In this document: piece after piece, positions 54,531 through 63,962 of the stretch
Position numbering within the stretch: position 1 is the stretch's first letter
How the letters are laid out: each line of letters starts with the position of its first letter
Assembly: GCA_963732225.1 (NCBI GenBank)
Contig: CAVSYR010000004.1
Coordinates: forward strand, 91,654 to 155,653
Length of the DNA stretch: 64,000 nt
Reading direction: 5' to 3'
Origin: VRUE01 sp963732225
GTDB taxonomy: Bacteria; Actinomycetota; Thermoleophilia; Solirubrobacterales; 70-9
Position numbers and translations under genes: made by a program
Notes under the pieces: model-generated
Told to the model about the DNA's origin: nothing
The model's database searches: none
What the model saw: the letters and a program-made list of their open reading frames with translations, nothing else

Positions 54531-56259
54531 TCATGCCCGGGTGTTCTCCGATCGAGTCGCGGCAATGGCCGCCTCGATCGAGGGGTAGAAGTGATCTTTG
54601 TCGAGGGTGTCCATCAGCCCGTAGCGCAGGGTCAGCTGCTTGAGGCGATCGCGCAGCTCGACGAAGGCGAGGTGGATCCCCGCCGCGTTCAGCTCGCGAT
54701 CGAGCTGCTCGAGCATCTCCGCCGCGGTCACGTCGACGTCGGTGATCGCCTCGCACTGCAGGACGATCCAGTCGGGCTCGCGCTCGCGCGCGAGCCGCCT
54801 GATCTCGTCGCGGAACCTCCCCGAGTTGGCGAAGAACAGCGGCGCCTCCCAGCGGTAGACGACGACGCCCGGGAGCTCCTTGGCGTCGGGGTAGACGGTG
54901 ACGTCGTGCCAACCCTCGATTCCCTCGGGGCGTCCCAGAACCGCGCCGTGCGGCCACCAGTTGCGGCGAAAGAAGAGGATGATCGCCAGCAGGACCGCGA
55001 CCACGATTCCCTGCAGGACGCCGAGCAGCACGACCCCGGCGGTGGCCACCAGGGAGACGCCGAGCGCGCTTCTGCGCATCTCGTAATAGCGGCGCAGCAG
55101 CGGCAGGTTCATCAGCGACAACGCCGCGGCGATCACCACGGCCGCGAGCGCCGCCTGCGGCAGGTCGGCGAGCAGCGAGTTCAGGAAGAGAAGGAGAACC
55201 GCGACGAGCCCGGCCCCGACCAACCCGGCCAGCTGGGTCTTCGCCCCCGACTGCTCGGCCACCGCGGTCCTCGAGCCGCTCGTCGAGACGGCGAACCCCT
55301 GAAAGAAGCCGGCCGCCACGTTCGCGGCCCCGACGCCGATCATCTCCTGGTCGGGCTTGACCTCTTCTCCGCGCCGGGCCGCGAAGCTCGTCGCGGTCGC
55401 GATCGTGTCGGTCAGCGACACCAGGGTGATGCCGAGCGCCGCCAGCAGCAGCGCCGGGACGTCGCTCGCATTCGTCCAGGGAAGTCCGGGGGTCGGCACA
55501 CCCTGGGGCAGGGATCCGACCGTCGCGACCCCGTGATCGGCGAGGCCGAAGGCCGCCGAGACGACGGTGGCCGCCACGACCCCCACGAGGATCGCCGGCA
55601 GGCGCTTGGTGAGGAGCGGAAGCAGGAGCAGGATGCCGAGGACCGCGAGCCCGAGCACGAGCGTGGCGGCGTGCGTCTGGCCGAGACCGTCCACGAACGC
55701 CTTCAGCTCACCGAGGAAGGAGTCGGCGTCGGTCGAGAAGCCGAACAGCTTCGGCAGCTGCCCGACGATGATCGTGATCCCGAGGCCGTTCATGTAGCCG
55801 ACCTGCACCTCTTTGGAGAGCAGGTCGGCGACGAACCCGAGCTTGCCGAGGCCAAGGCCGATCTCGATCAGGCCGACGAAGATCGCGAGCATGCCCGCCA
55901 GGACGATCGCCGACCCCGGGTCTCCCGACGACCAGCAGGGGCGTGATCGAAGCGAGGATCAGGGGCGAGATCGAGGAGTCGGGCCCGAGCACCAGGACCC
56001 GGGAAGGCCCGAAGAGCGCGTAGCCGACCAGGCAGGCGATCGTCGTGTAGAGGCCGGTGACGGCGGGCAGACCGGCGAGCTCTGCATAGGCCATTCCCTG
56101 CGGCACAAGGATCGCGGCGAGTACGAGCCCTGCCACCAGGTCGGGGCGAACGGATGGGCCGGGGTACTGTTGGATGAGCTTGATCCCGGGCACCCAGCGA
56201 TGCAGCCGGCTGGCGTCAGGGTGCAGCTTCTCTGAATCGGGGAACTCGGTCCTCTGCAT
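54531..56259 (-). CDS. SulP-family anion transporter with STAS domain (one frameshift)
   Basis: About 575 aa. N-part 'KLIQQYPGPSVRPDLVAGLV', 'LAAILVPQGMAYAELAGLPA' (SulP signature) and 'VLVLGPDSSISPLILASITP'. After a shift near 55920, explained by one extra G in GTCGTCGGGAG, 'VGYMNGLGITIIVGQLPKLF' and 'GFFQGFAVSTSGSRTAVAEQ'. The C-terminal STAS domain (~450-565) reads 'VVVYRWEAPLFFANSGRF' and 'VLQCEAITDVDVTAAEMLEQ'. SulP proteins move sulfate, bicarbonate or other anions; the ion is not predictable here. Confidence 0.9.
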
Positions 56260-56404
56260 GGAATTTGAGATGCCACCCTCCCATGAAGCGCCGATGGAGC
56301 TCGAGATGGCTCAGGTGCACGGCTCAGACGACCGGCGATCGCCTGCTTGTCGCCCGGCAGCGCCAGGGATAGGCTGGAGTGCACCACGAGGACGAGGAGA
56401 TTCG

Positions 56405-57718
56405 ATGTCGGCTGAGCAGGGCGACACGCACCGGCTCGCCGCACTCGCGGCGCTTGGGAGCGCCGCGGTTATCGCGGTTCTCAGCATCGACGTCGTCGTC
56501 TCGCAGTTTCCCCGCGGATTGATCGTCCTCGCCTGCGTCGTCATTGCGATCGCCGCGGCTTGGTACGGCCTGACCCGCACCGGGGGCGCAAGGCTCCTGG
56601 GGTCGGGAATCGCGATCCTCGCAGTGGGGGCAATCGTCGCCCTGTTGATCGCCGATGGCGATCATCTCGTCGAGGCTCTCGTCATCGTGGCCGGCCTGGG
56701 GCTGATGCTCGGGGCGACGCGATCGGCCTTCAGGATCCACGTCCCCCTCGACCCGGCACCCGACCCCCACCGCCCCGTGCTCTTCTACAACCCCAAGTCG
56801 GGCGGAGGCAAGGCGGAAAAGTTCCACCTTGCCGACGAGGCGCGGGCCCGTGGCATCGAGCCGATCGAATTGAAGCTCGGCACCGATCTCGAGCAACTCG
56901 TGCGCGGCGCGGTCGCCGAGGGCGCCGACGCCCTGGCGATGGCCGGCGGCGACGGCTCACAGGCCGTCGTCGCGATGGTCGCCGCAGACCAGGGCCTGCC
57001 CTACGCCTGCATCCCGGCGGGGACCCGCAACCACTTCGCCCTCGACCTCGGAGTCGACCGCGACGACGTCGTCGGCGCCCTCGACGCCTTCGTCGGCGGT
57101 CGCGAAAAACGGGTCGACCTCGCCGAGGTCAACGCCCGGGTGTTCGTCAACAACGTCTCGCTCGGCCTCTACGCCGAGGCCGTCCAGCGCGAGGGCTACC
57201 GGGACGCGAAGCTGCGGACCATCCTCGACACGCTGCCCGAGGCGCTGGGACCCGAGGGCAAGGGGCTGGACCTGCGCTGGACCGGGCCGGAGGGAAGCGA
57301 GCACTCCTCCGGCGCGGCGATCCTCGTCTCCAACAATCGCTACCGCCTCGGGCGTGCGGTCGGCTCGGGCACCCGGCCGAGGATCGACGACGGGCTGCTG
57401 GGAATCGCGGTCGCCTCCGCTCCGGGTGGAGATCGTTCGCTGGCCCAACGTCCCTGGCAGGAATGGGTGGTGCCCACGTTTGAGGTCGACGCGGCGGGCC
57501 CGATCGCCGCCGGCATCGACGGCGAGGCAGTCACTCTGGATGCGCCACTTCGCTTCAGGATCTTGCCGGCGGCGCTGCGGGTGCGGATCGCCGCCGCACA
57601 CCCCGGAGCCTCTCCCTCGGCGGCGATGCCCGAGGGTCTCTGGGAGACCGCTCGCGCGCTGGCACGAATCGCCTTCGGAGAGGGCGCCGGGGCCGCGGAC
57701 TCAACGCGGAGACCGTAG
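56405..57718 (+). CDS. Diacylglycerol-kinase-like lipid kinase
   Basis: 437 aa from the ATG at 56405 (GAGGAG upstream). The N-terminus has three or four membrane helices ('LIVLACVVIAIAAAWYGLTR', 'LVEALVIVAGLGLMLGATRS'). The catalytic domain (~125-420) has 'PVLFYNPKSGGGKAEKFHLA' (NPxSGxG), 'ALAMAGGDGSQAVVAMVAAD' (GGDGS), 'YACIPAGTRNHFALDLGVDR' (P.GT.N.FA) and 'VFVNNVSLGLYAEAVQREGY'. These are DAGK/sphingosine-kinase motifs binding ATP and a lipid hydroxyl. The membrane-anchored N-terminus is unusual for YegS/DgkB-type enzymes. Followed by a PAP2 phosphatase on the same strand, suggesting lipid remodelling. Confidence 0.88.
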   Translation: MSAEQGDTHRLAALAALGSAAVIAVLSIDVVVSQFPRGLIVLACVVIAIAAAWYGLTRTGGARLLGSGIAILAVGAIVALLIADGDHLVEALVIVAGLGLMLGATRSAFRIHVPLDPAPDPHRPVLFYNPKSGGGKAEKFHLADEARARGIEPIELKLGTDLEQLVRGAVAEGADALAMAGGDGSQAVVAMVAADQGLPYACIPAGTRNHFALDLGVDRDDVVGALDAFVGGREKRVDLAEVNARVFVNNVSLGLYAEAVQREGYRDAKLRTILDTLPEALGPEGKGLDLRWTGPEGSEHSSGAAILVSNNRYRLGRAVGSGTRPRIDDGLLGIAVASAPGGDRSLAQRPWQEWVVPTFEVDAAGPIAAGIDGEAVTLDAPLRFRILPAALRVRIAAAHPGASPSAAMPEGLWETARALARIAFGEGAGAADSTRRP

Positions 57719-57737
57719 TCCCTGATGAGCGAGTGGC

Positions 57738-58266
57738 TTGAGCGAGGCGAAGGCCCTCGACAGCGCCATCTACACAGCGATCGCCGCAAGCGACACTCCC
57801 ACGCTGGACAGCGCCATGCGCCGCCTCTCCGCGCACCGCCGATCACGGCAAGCTCTGGTTCGGGATCGCGGCCGCATTGGCCCTCCTTGGCGGGCACGGT
57901 GGTCGGCTCGCGGCTCGAAGGGGCCTCGTCTCTCTCGGCATCGCCTCCGGCTTCGCCAACCTCGTCGCCAAGCCGCTGAGCTCCCGGAGACGCCCCGCAA
58001 GGCAGGAAGCCGAAGAGCTCGCGCGGCGCCATGTCCAAATGCCGCGCTCGAGCTCCTTCCCCTCCGGCCACACGGCCTCCGCCTTCGCCTTTGCCACCGG
58101 CGCCGCCAACGCGCAGCCGCTGCTCTCAGCGCCGCTGCGGGCCCTGGCGACGCTGGTCGGGTACTCCCGAGTCCATACCGGGGTCCACTATCCGGCAGAC
58201 GTGCTCGCAGGCGCGTTCATCGGGGTCAGCGCGGCGGAGGTGGCCGGCCGCCTGCCGGACCGCTGA
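57738..58266 (+). CDS. PAP2-family lipid phosphatase (one frameshift)
   Basis: About 175 aa. 'ALDSAIYTAIAASDTPTLDS' then, after a shift near 57845, 'ADHGKLWFGIAAALALLGGH', 'ANLVAKPLSSRRRPARQEAE' (K...RRRP), 'SSSFPSGHTASAFAFATG' (PSGH) and 'VGYSRVHTGVHYPADVLAGA' (SR...H....D). All three PAP2 catalytic motifs are present. It probably dephosphorylates phosphatidic acid or a prenyl phosphate at the membrane. The TTG at 57738 is used as start; an ATG at 57725 would need another shift. Pairs with the upstream lipid-kinase gene. Confidence 0.85.
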
Positions 58267-58311
58267 GCGTCCCCAGGTCCGCTTCTCGAGCGCGACTCGC
58301 AGGCTGGGCGG

Positions 58312-59127
58312 CTACGAGACGAGGATGATCAGGTTGAGCACGATCGCCGCCGGGGTCACGGTGAGCGAAAGGGTGCGAATGAAACGGGCAAAGCCGCCGC
58401 GGTAGCTGACGCTCTCCATCAGCAGGAGGCCGACGACGTGGGCCATGTTGACCAGGGCGACCGCGATCGCCGCCCCGATCGCGACGGCCTTCCAGCCACT
58501 CTCCGGACCGCTTGACTGAGAGCCGATCGCCGCCGCCAGCACGATGACGACGATCGTTCCCACCACGCCGACGACCATCCCGGCGAAGTCGCCGCGGGAT
58601 AGCCCAGGTAAATAGGCCGAGCCGACCTCGTGCTCGACTTCGTGGTCGACCGTTCCCTCGGGCGAGCGCTCCACGTCGACGACATGGCTGCGGGGCCGAT
58701 CGGTCTCGTCCTGTGCCTCGAGAATGACAATCCGAAGCGGAGGCTCGAGCTCCTCCTCGGCGTGCTTTGTGAGGTCGCCTTCATACCAGCGCGACTCGGA
58801 AGCCTCACGCTCGAAGATCACGACCTCGTCGGCCGGCGCTTCGAGCAGGGCATCCTTGGCGGCCTGGATCGGATCGGGATCGCCGACGGCTCCACTCGCC
58901 TCCAACCCGGATTCGCGCAGGCTCTTCAACGAGGAATCGAGCTTCTGCCTTGCCTCTCGCTTGGGCTCATCGATGTCGCCAAAGGTGTGGCGCAGCGGAT
59001 TCGCCTCGACCGCCGGCGCTATCAGGCGCAGCTCGATCGCACCCCCCGAGGCGGCCTCCTTGAGTTGCTGGGTCGCCTCCTGACCCCCGATCGGGTCGGT
59101 CACGATCGCGACTACGCGGTGTGCCAT
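58312..59127 (-). CDS. Universal-stress-like domain fused to membrane segments
   Basis: 271 aa from the ATG at 59127 (GGAG nine bases upstream). N-terminal ~135 aa: 'HRVVAIVTDPIGGQEATQQL', 'AIELRLIAPAVEANPLRHTF', 'IQAAKDALLEAPADEVVIFE', an alpha/beta nucleotide-binding-like unit reminiscent of UspA. C-terminal: three helices ('FAGMVVGVVGTIVVIVLAAA', 'VAIGAAIAVALVNMAHVVGL', 'LTVTPAAIVLNLIILVS'). Function unknown; possibly a membrane-attached stress sensor. Confidence 0.75.
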   Translation of the reverse strand: MAHRVVAIVTDPIGGQEATQQLKEAASGGAIELRLIAPAVEANPLRHTFGDIDEPKREARQKLDSSLKSLRESGLEASGAVGDPDPIQAAKDALLEAPADEVVIFEREASESRWYEGDLTKHAEEELEPPLRIVILEAQDETDRPRSHVVDVERSPEGTVDHEVEHEVGSAYLPGLSRGDFAGMVVGVVGTIVVIVLAAAIGSQSSGPESGWKAVAIGAAIAVALVNMAHVVGLLLMESVSYRGGFARFIRTLSLTVTPAAIVLNLIILVS

Positions 59128-59212
59128 CGGCGCTCCTACGCTCGATTGGATCCTTCCTATAGGAAGATGCCCGCCGGTCGGTGCTCTGAAACCCGGCCCG
59201 AGACTTTGCTTG

Positions 59213-59437
59213 TTAGAGGGGGCGACGCGACCTGGTCCGGGCCCGACGGGCTGGCCGGGGGCGGCCTTCGACGCCGACGCGGACGACATGGACCACCGCG
59301 CCGAGAATCAGGACCACCAGCGCCGGCCCGGCCGCGCCCAGCAGGGCGATGAAGAGGGCAAGGCCCATGACAGCGTAGAACGCTGTCGGGAGGATCTCCG
59401 CGAGTCTCTCCAGGGTGTCTGCGGGCAGCTCGAACAT
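59213..59437 (-). CDS. Small membrane protein
   Basis: About 74 aa from the ATG at 59437. 'FELPADTLERLAEILPTAFY', 'AVMGLALFIALLGAAGPALV', then a basic tail 'RPRPARRARTRSRRPL'. Two hydrophobic helices and a positively charged C-terminus. No family recognised; the consistent amphipathic start and coding composition favour a real gene. Confidence 0.45.
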   Translation of the reverse strand: MFELPADTLERLAEILPTAFYAVMGLALFIALLGAAGPALVVLILGAVVHVVRVGVEGRPRPARRARTRSRRPL

Positions 59438-59504
59438 GGGTCTCGTCACTGCTTCGGCAACTGCTCGGTTTCTCCTGGCGCGGTGGCGCGTCGCTCGCTG
59501 GCGA

Positions 59505-60383
59505 CTAGCCCTGCAGGTACGGGTTCTCGAAGGAGGCGATCTGCTCCGAGCGGCTGAGGTCGCTGCGCTCGGGGTGGTCGAGGACGTGGAGCTTGAACAT
59601 GTGGGTCAGCCACTCGGCCCGCTTGAAGACACGGGTGTTGGCCAGGTTCCAGTCCCAGTCGAGCTTGCGCAGCTCGTGCTCGTCGTTGAACTCGCGGATC
59701 GCGAGCAGCTCCCCCGCGTAGCGCGTGTGGGTGGAGAGCGCGAGGTCGTCGACGTAGACGGTGACGAAGGGCAGGTAGGCGTCCGGGCGGCCCTCGAAGA
59801 GGGCAAGCGCGTCCTTCGAGGAGCTGTAGAAGTCGACGTCGAGGGTCGCGAAGCCGAGCGGGGCCTGCGGGCCGAGGTCGTCGACGAAGGCCCTCATCGT
59901 CTCGGCGATCGGCCCGAAGTGCAGCTCGGCGTTGGCAGGCAGGCGGGCCTCCAGCGCCGCCCTGTCCATCGGGAACCAGCCCTCCTTGTAGAGCTCGGGG
60001 TGGTCGCGATAGTCGGCCGGCGGCGGCATCCCCTCCCCCGTGTCGAAGCCGGCGACGCGGAACTCGACCCCGGTCTTCTCGGTGATCCGTGCTCCCAGCT
60101 CGCAGATGTTGAGCAGGCCGGTCCCCGAGGCGACCCCGAGCTCGACGACCGTGACCCGCGCCAACCCCCGTGCCCTCGCCTCGTCGGCCGCCTTCAGCAG
60201 CCCGTAGGCGTGCTGGCGGCGGACGAGCAGGTCGAAGGCGGCCTTCGCGCGCACTCCCCCGAAGAGCGCGACCCCGACCGAGACCAGGTTCAGGTGCAGC
60301 GGTTCGGTGAGCCGCTCGACCGCCGCCCGCCTCCAGATGTCGCGGCGCGCGAGCTGGCTGCGAAGCAGTGCGTTCCGGGCCAC
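59505..60383 (-). CDS. SAM-dependent methyltransferase-like protein
   Basis: 292 aa. 'RVTVVELGVASGTGLLNICE' (SAM motif I, E-x-G-x-x-x-G), 'EFRVAGFDTGEGMPPPADYR' (motif II Asp), 'LGFATLDVDFYSSSKDALAL' (motif IV D-x-D) and 'FVTVYVDDLALSTHTRYAGE'. It resembles class I methyltransferases used in polysaccharide or small-molecule modification; the substrate is not evident. It lies just after the YVTN/PKD secreted protein on the same strand (32-base gap). Confidence 0.75.
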   Translation of the reverse strand: MARNALLRSQLARRDIWRRAAVERLTEPLHLNLVSVGVALFGGVRAKAAFDLLVRRQHAYGLLKAADEARARGLARVTVVELGVASGTGLLNICELGARITEKTGVEFRVAGFDTGEGMPPPADYRDHPELYKEGWFPMDRAALEARLPANAELHFGPIAETMRAFVDDLGPQAPLGFATLDVDFYSSSKDALALFEGRPDAYLPFVTVYVDDLALSTHTRYAGELLAIREFNDEHELRKLDWDWNLANTRVFKRAEWLTHMFKLHVLDHPERSDLSRSEQIASFENPYLQG

Positions 60384-60414
60384 GGCGGCAACGTTACCTG
60401 CCGGCGGCGCCGGC

Positions 60415-61989
60415 CTACTGGACGATCTTGAGCTTGCTGACCTTGGTGGTCGACTCGCCGGAGATCGTCACGACCTGCTGGACCAGCGTCTTCTTCGCGC
60501 CCGCCAGCTTCGCGGCGTATTTCTTCGTCGGCTTCAGCGAGACGATCGCGGTCTTGCCGGCCTTGACCTTTGCCTTGGCGACAGAGCTTTGAGCCTTCAG
60601 CTTCTGCTTCTTTCCCTTGCCGGTCTTGAGCACGGCCTTGAGCTTGAACTTGCAGCCACCGGGCTTGGCGCTCTTCGGGCACTTGACCTTGACGCCGGGG
60701 TAGGCGACCTTGACGGCCTGTGCCTGAGCGGCAGCCGGAGAGCCGTGGCAGAGCGCGGTCTGGCCGGTGAATACCAGCGGGACCGAGCAGCCCTCGTTGT
60801 CGGTCAAGGTCAGGGACGCCGGGTAGGTGCCCGGTTTGGCGTAGGTGTGAGTTGTGGTCGGCGCCGGCCCGCTTGCGCCGGTGCCGTCGCCGAAGTTCCA
60901 GGCGTAGGTGGCGACCGTGCCGTCCGGGTCGGTGGAGGCGGCTCCGCTCAGGGTGACGGGAACACCGGGGCGGGCTCTTGCGGTCGGGGCGGGGAAGGAG
61001 GCGACGGGCGACTGATCCGGGACGTACGCGAGGCCCCCGACGCCTTCGCCGGTGGGTATCGGGGGGCCGACGAGCTGGTTGGTGGTCGTGTCGACGCCGG
61101 TGATCGCGCCGGCGTCGAACATGCCGGCGAACGCCTTCCTGCCATCCGGGCTGACGACCATGTATTCGGGTTCCCCTGAAGTGGCGATCGGCGATCCGAT
61201 GACCTGCCTGGTAGCGGTGTCGAGGACGAAGATCTTTTTGCCGGTGTAGTCCGGGACATAGGCGCGCTTGCCGTCGGGAGTGATCGCGACGCTCTGCGGG
61301 CTTTCGCCGACGACGATCGGAGCGCCGGCCTGGTTTGTCGCGGTGTCGACGGGGACGACGAAGCCTTCCGTGTCGGCAACGAACAACGTCTTGCCGTCAG
61401 GGGTCACGGCCGCTCCATACGGAGACTCGACCGGGATCGGCGAGCCGACCACCTGATTGGTCGCGACGTCCACGACCCGCACATCTTTTTCGCAGGCGAC
61501 GTATACGTGAGCGCCATCGGGGGTGATCGTCACCGAGGAGGGATTGGGACACACCGGGATCGGCGATCCGATTACGGCTTTGGCCGCAAGGTCGATCGCG
61601 GTGACACTTCCAGCATTGTTGGTGGCGACGTATGCGCGGCTGCCGTCGGGTGTGATCGCGATTCCATAGGATTCTTTTGGAATCGGGATCGGTGACCCGA
61701 TCACCTGGTTCAGCGAAATGTCGATCGCTGAGACGGATGCCGAGTCGTAGTTGACCACGTAGGCCGTCTTGCCGTCAGGCGTGATGGCCACCGTGTAAGG
61801 ACCGCTTTCTGAGCCCGTCGCGATCGGCGCCCCGATCACCTGATTCGTGTTGCCATCGACAACCGACACCGTGTCCGAGTCGTAGTTGGTCACGTAGATG
61901 TTGCGGGCAGCGGCGCTCGAGGCGAGCAGAGCCCCGATCAGTGCCGCCACGGCAAGCACCGAGGAGAGAAGCCTCGCGCGGTTCATCAC
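60415..61989 (-). CDS. Secreted YVTN beta-propeller / PKD protein
   Basis: 524 aa. GTG at 61989 (or the ATG directly after) overlaps the stop of the thioesterase gene. Signal peptide 'LAVAALIGALLASSAAA'. Residues ~30-330: about seven YVTN-type blades ('AITPDGKTAYVVNYDSASVS', 'SVTITPDGAHVYVACEKDVR'). Residues ~340-430: a PKD domain ('GAASTDPDGTVATYAWNFGD', 'TTTHTYAKPGTYPASLTLTD'). The C-terminal ~100 aa are Lys-rich ('KTGKGKKQKLKAQSSVAKAK'), perhaps binding the anionic wall. Surface adhesion or scaffolding is inferred. Confidence 0.85.
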   Translation of the reverse strand: MMNRARLLSSVLAVAALIGALLASSAAARNIYVTNYDSDTVSVVDGNTNQVIGAPIATGSESGPYTVAITPDGKTAYVVNYDSASVSAIDISLNQVIGSPIPIPKESYGIAITPDGSRAYVATNNAGSVTAIDLAAKAVIGSPIPVCPNPSSVTITPDGAHVYVACEKDVRVVDVATNQVVGSPIPVESPYGAAVTPDGKTLFVADTEGFVVPVDTATNQAGAPIVVGESPQSVAITPDGKRAYVPDYTGKKIFVLDTATRQVIGSPIATSGEPEYMVVSPDGRKAFAGMFDAGAITGVDTTTNQLVGPPIPTGEGVGGLAYVPDQSPVASFPAPTARARPGVPVTLSGAASTDPDGTVATYAWNFGDGTGASGPAPTTTHTYAKPGTYPASLTLTDNEGCSVPLVFTGQTALCHGSPAAAQAQAVKVAYPGVKVKCPKSAKPGGCKFKLKAVLKTGKGKKQKLKAQSSVAKAKVKAGKTAIVSLKPTKKYAAKLAGAKKTLVQQVVTISGESTTKVSKLKIVQ

Positions 61990-62459
61990 TCAGCCACCTC
62001 CGCGGCGGCCGGCTGGTTGAGGCGCACGTGCCAGTGGACGGTCGCGCTCGCCACCCGCTGGCCCTGGGAGTCGTGGAGCTCGACCTCGCACGGGAAGACG
62101 ACCTTGCCCTCGGCGTCGAGGGTGGCCAGCGCCTCCTCCCTGTCGACGCCGAGCCTGGCGGTTGCGTCGATCGGCCCCTTGGCGATCTTCTCGAAGGAGA
62201 TCTCGGCGTTGCGCGCGAGCGGGGTGACCTCTCCCATTCGCTCGGCGAACGCCCCGACGAAGGCGGCGCCCGAGGCGGTCTCGGCGACCGTGAAGAGCGC
62301 GCCGGCGTGCTGCGAGCCGACGTGGTTCTTCAGATCGTCGCGCTCTGGCAGGCGAACGGTCGCCACGCCCTCGCCGACGCTGGTTATCTCCAACCCAAGG
62401 TGGCCCGCAAACGGGACCGCCTGGGTCATTCCTTGCGCGATCGCATCGAAGTCAGTCAT
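61986..62459 (-). CDS. Hotdog-fold thioesterase-like protein (DUF4442/PaaI type)
   Basis: 157 aa. 'FAGHLGLEITSVGEGVATVR', 'LKNHVGSQHAGALFTVAETA' (N-H-x-G-x-x-H-A-G substrate loop), 'SGAAFVGAFAERMGEVTPLA'. This is the hotdog arrangement of PaaI/DUF4442 acyl-CoA thioesterases; the acyl group is unknown. Start ATG at 62459. It is 60 bases downstream of pyk and overlaps the next gene, so the pyk-thioesterase-propeller genes may be one operon. Confidence 0.85.
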   Translation of the reverse strand: MTDFDAIAQGMTQAVPFAGHLGLEITSVGEGVATVRLPERDDLKNHVGSQHAGALFTVAETASGAAFVGAFAERMGEVTPLARNAEISFEKIAKGPIDATARLGVDREEALATLDAEGKVVFPCEVELHDSQGQRVASATVHWHVRLNQPAAAEVAE

Positions 62460-62519
62460 TGCCAGACCCTAAACCAGATGCGGCGAGTTACCCACCTGGA
62501 CGGTAGGAAAGTCGCCGCG

Positions 62520-63962
62520 CTAGGGGACTCGGTGGACCTCGAAGAGGTTGGTTCCCAGGCCCTGCACGGAGAGGCCGGCCGTGATCGCGATCAGGTCGCC
62601 GGATTTGGCGATCCCGTGCTTGGCGGCGAGCGCGGCGCAGTCGTCGAGGAGCCGGTGCACCTCCGGGTCGTGGTCGCTTTGGATCGGGGTCACCCCGAAG
62701 AGGAGGTTGAGTCGCCGCACCGTCTCGATGCTGGCTGAGATCGCCAGCACCGGCACGTTCGGACGGTGGGCCGAGACGAGGCGCGCGGTGCGGCCGCTGT
62801 TGGTCGGCACGACCAGCGCCGCCAGCCCCAGCCGATAGACGGCGCCGACGGCGCCCTGGGCGACCGAGTCGGCGACGTCCTGGGTGGTTTGGTCGGTCCG
62901 CGTGAAGAGCCACTCTCCGTAGCGGAGATCGGGCTCTGTGGCTCGTGCTATCCGGTCCATCACCCGCACCGCCTCGACCGGGTTCTGGCCGACCGCCGTC
63001 TCCTCGGAGAGCATCACCGCGTCGGTGCCGTCGTAGATCGCGTTGGCGACGTCGGTCACCTCGGCCCGGGTCGGCCGCTTCTCGTGAACCATCGAGGCGA
63101 GCATCTGGGTCGCCGTTATCGACGGCTTCGAGCGCAGGCCGGCCTCGCGGATCAACCGCTTCTGGACCACCGGCACCTCCTCGATCGGCAGCTCGATCCC
63201 CAGGTCCCCGCGCGCGACCATGATCCCGCCGCTCGCCGCGCGGACGATCTCGGCCGCGTCCTCGGCCGCCTGCCGCCTCTCGATCTTGGCGATCAGCGGG
63301 ATGTTGGAGCCGAGTGAGCGCAGCCGCTCGGTGACCGGCTCGAGGTCGGCGACGGACGAGACGAATGAGATCGCCAGCAGGTCGAGGCCATGCTCGACCG
63401 CGAACTCGACCCAGCCCAGGTCGTTGTCGGTCGAGGCGGGGCCGGTCGCGCCCGGGATGTTCATCCCCTTGTGGGAGGAGAGCGTTCCCCCCACCTCGAC
63501 CTCGGCGGAGGCGCCGCCCTCGTCGCTCTCGTCGACCCGCAGGCGGATCGCGCCGTCGGCGAGGTAGACCAGCTCGTCCGGCCGCAGGGAGGTGATGCCG
63601 GGCCAGGCGACCGGGATCGTCCCGTCAGCTCCCTCGAAGTCGCCCGGGGCGAGCTTTACGTGCATCCCCGTCTCCAGCTCGGCGACGTCGTCGCGGAGCG
63701 ATCCGATCCGCATCTTCGGCCCGGGCAGATCGCCGAGCACCCCGACCTCACGGCCGACCCGCCCCGCCGCCTCGCGGATCGACTGGGTGGTGCCGGCGTG
63801 GCGCTCGCGGTCGGCGTGGGAGAAGTTGAGGCGGAAGACGTCGACGCCGGCCTCGATCAGCCGCTCGAGCACAGCCGGCTCCCAGCTCGCCGGCCCGACC
63901 GTGGCGATGATCTTCGTCCGCCTGCCGGTCACCGTGCTCAGAGGATTTACTTTCGCCGCCAC
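62520..63962 (-). CDS. pyk: Pyruvate kinase
   Basis: 480 aa, full length, intact. Converts phosphoenolpyruvate and ADP to pyruvate and ATP in glycolysis. Visible motifs: 'TKIIATVGPASWEPAVLERL' (start of barrel), 'VFRLNFSHADRERHAG' (K+ site and substrate), 'LPGPKMRIG', 'IPLIAKIERRQAAEDAAEIV' (catalytic Lys region), 'GGIMVARGDLGIELPIEEVP' (Mg-binding GDLG), 'PSITATQMLASMVHEKRPTR' and the C-terminal domain 'VPTNSGRTARLVSAHRPNVP'. GTG start at 63962 with no obvious ribosome site, possibly a short leader. No neighbouring glycolytic genes are visible. Confidence 0.97.
   Translation of the reverse strand: MAAKVNPLSTVTGRRTKIIATVGPASWEPAVLERLIEAGVDVFRLNFSHADRERHAGTTQSIREAAGRVGREVGVLGDLPGPKMRIGSLRDDVAELETGMHVKLAPGDFEGADGTIPVAWPGITSLRPDELVYLADGAIRLRVDESDEGGASAEVEVGGTLSSHKGMNIPGATGPASTDNDLGWVEFAVEHGLDLLAISFVSSVADLEPVTERLRSLGSNIPLIAKIERRQAAEDAAEIVRAASGGIMVARGDLGIELPIEEVPVVQKRLIREAGLRSKPSITATQMLASMVHEKRPTRAEVTDVANAIYDGTDAVMLSEETAVGQNPVEAVRVMDRIARATEPDLRYGEWLFTRTDQTTQDVADSVAQGAVGAVYRLGLAALVVPTNSGRTARLVSAHRPNVPVLAISASIETVRRLNLLFGVTPIQSDHDPEVHRLLDDCAALAAKHGIAKSGDLIAITAGLSVQGLGTNLFEVHRVP

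Noticed and set aside
54591..55946. 451-codon plus-strand open frame
   Set aside because: Antisense of the SulP transporter, whose motifs are clear; composition is Arg/Asp/Gln-rich noise.
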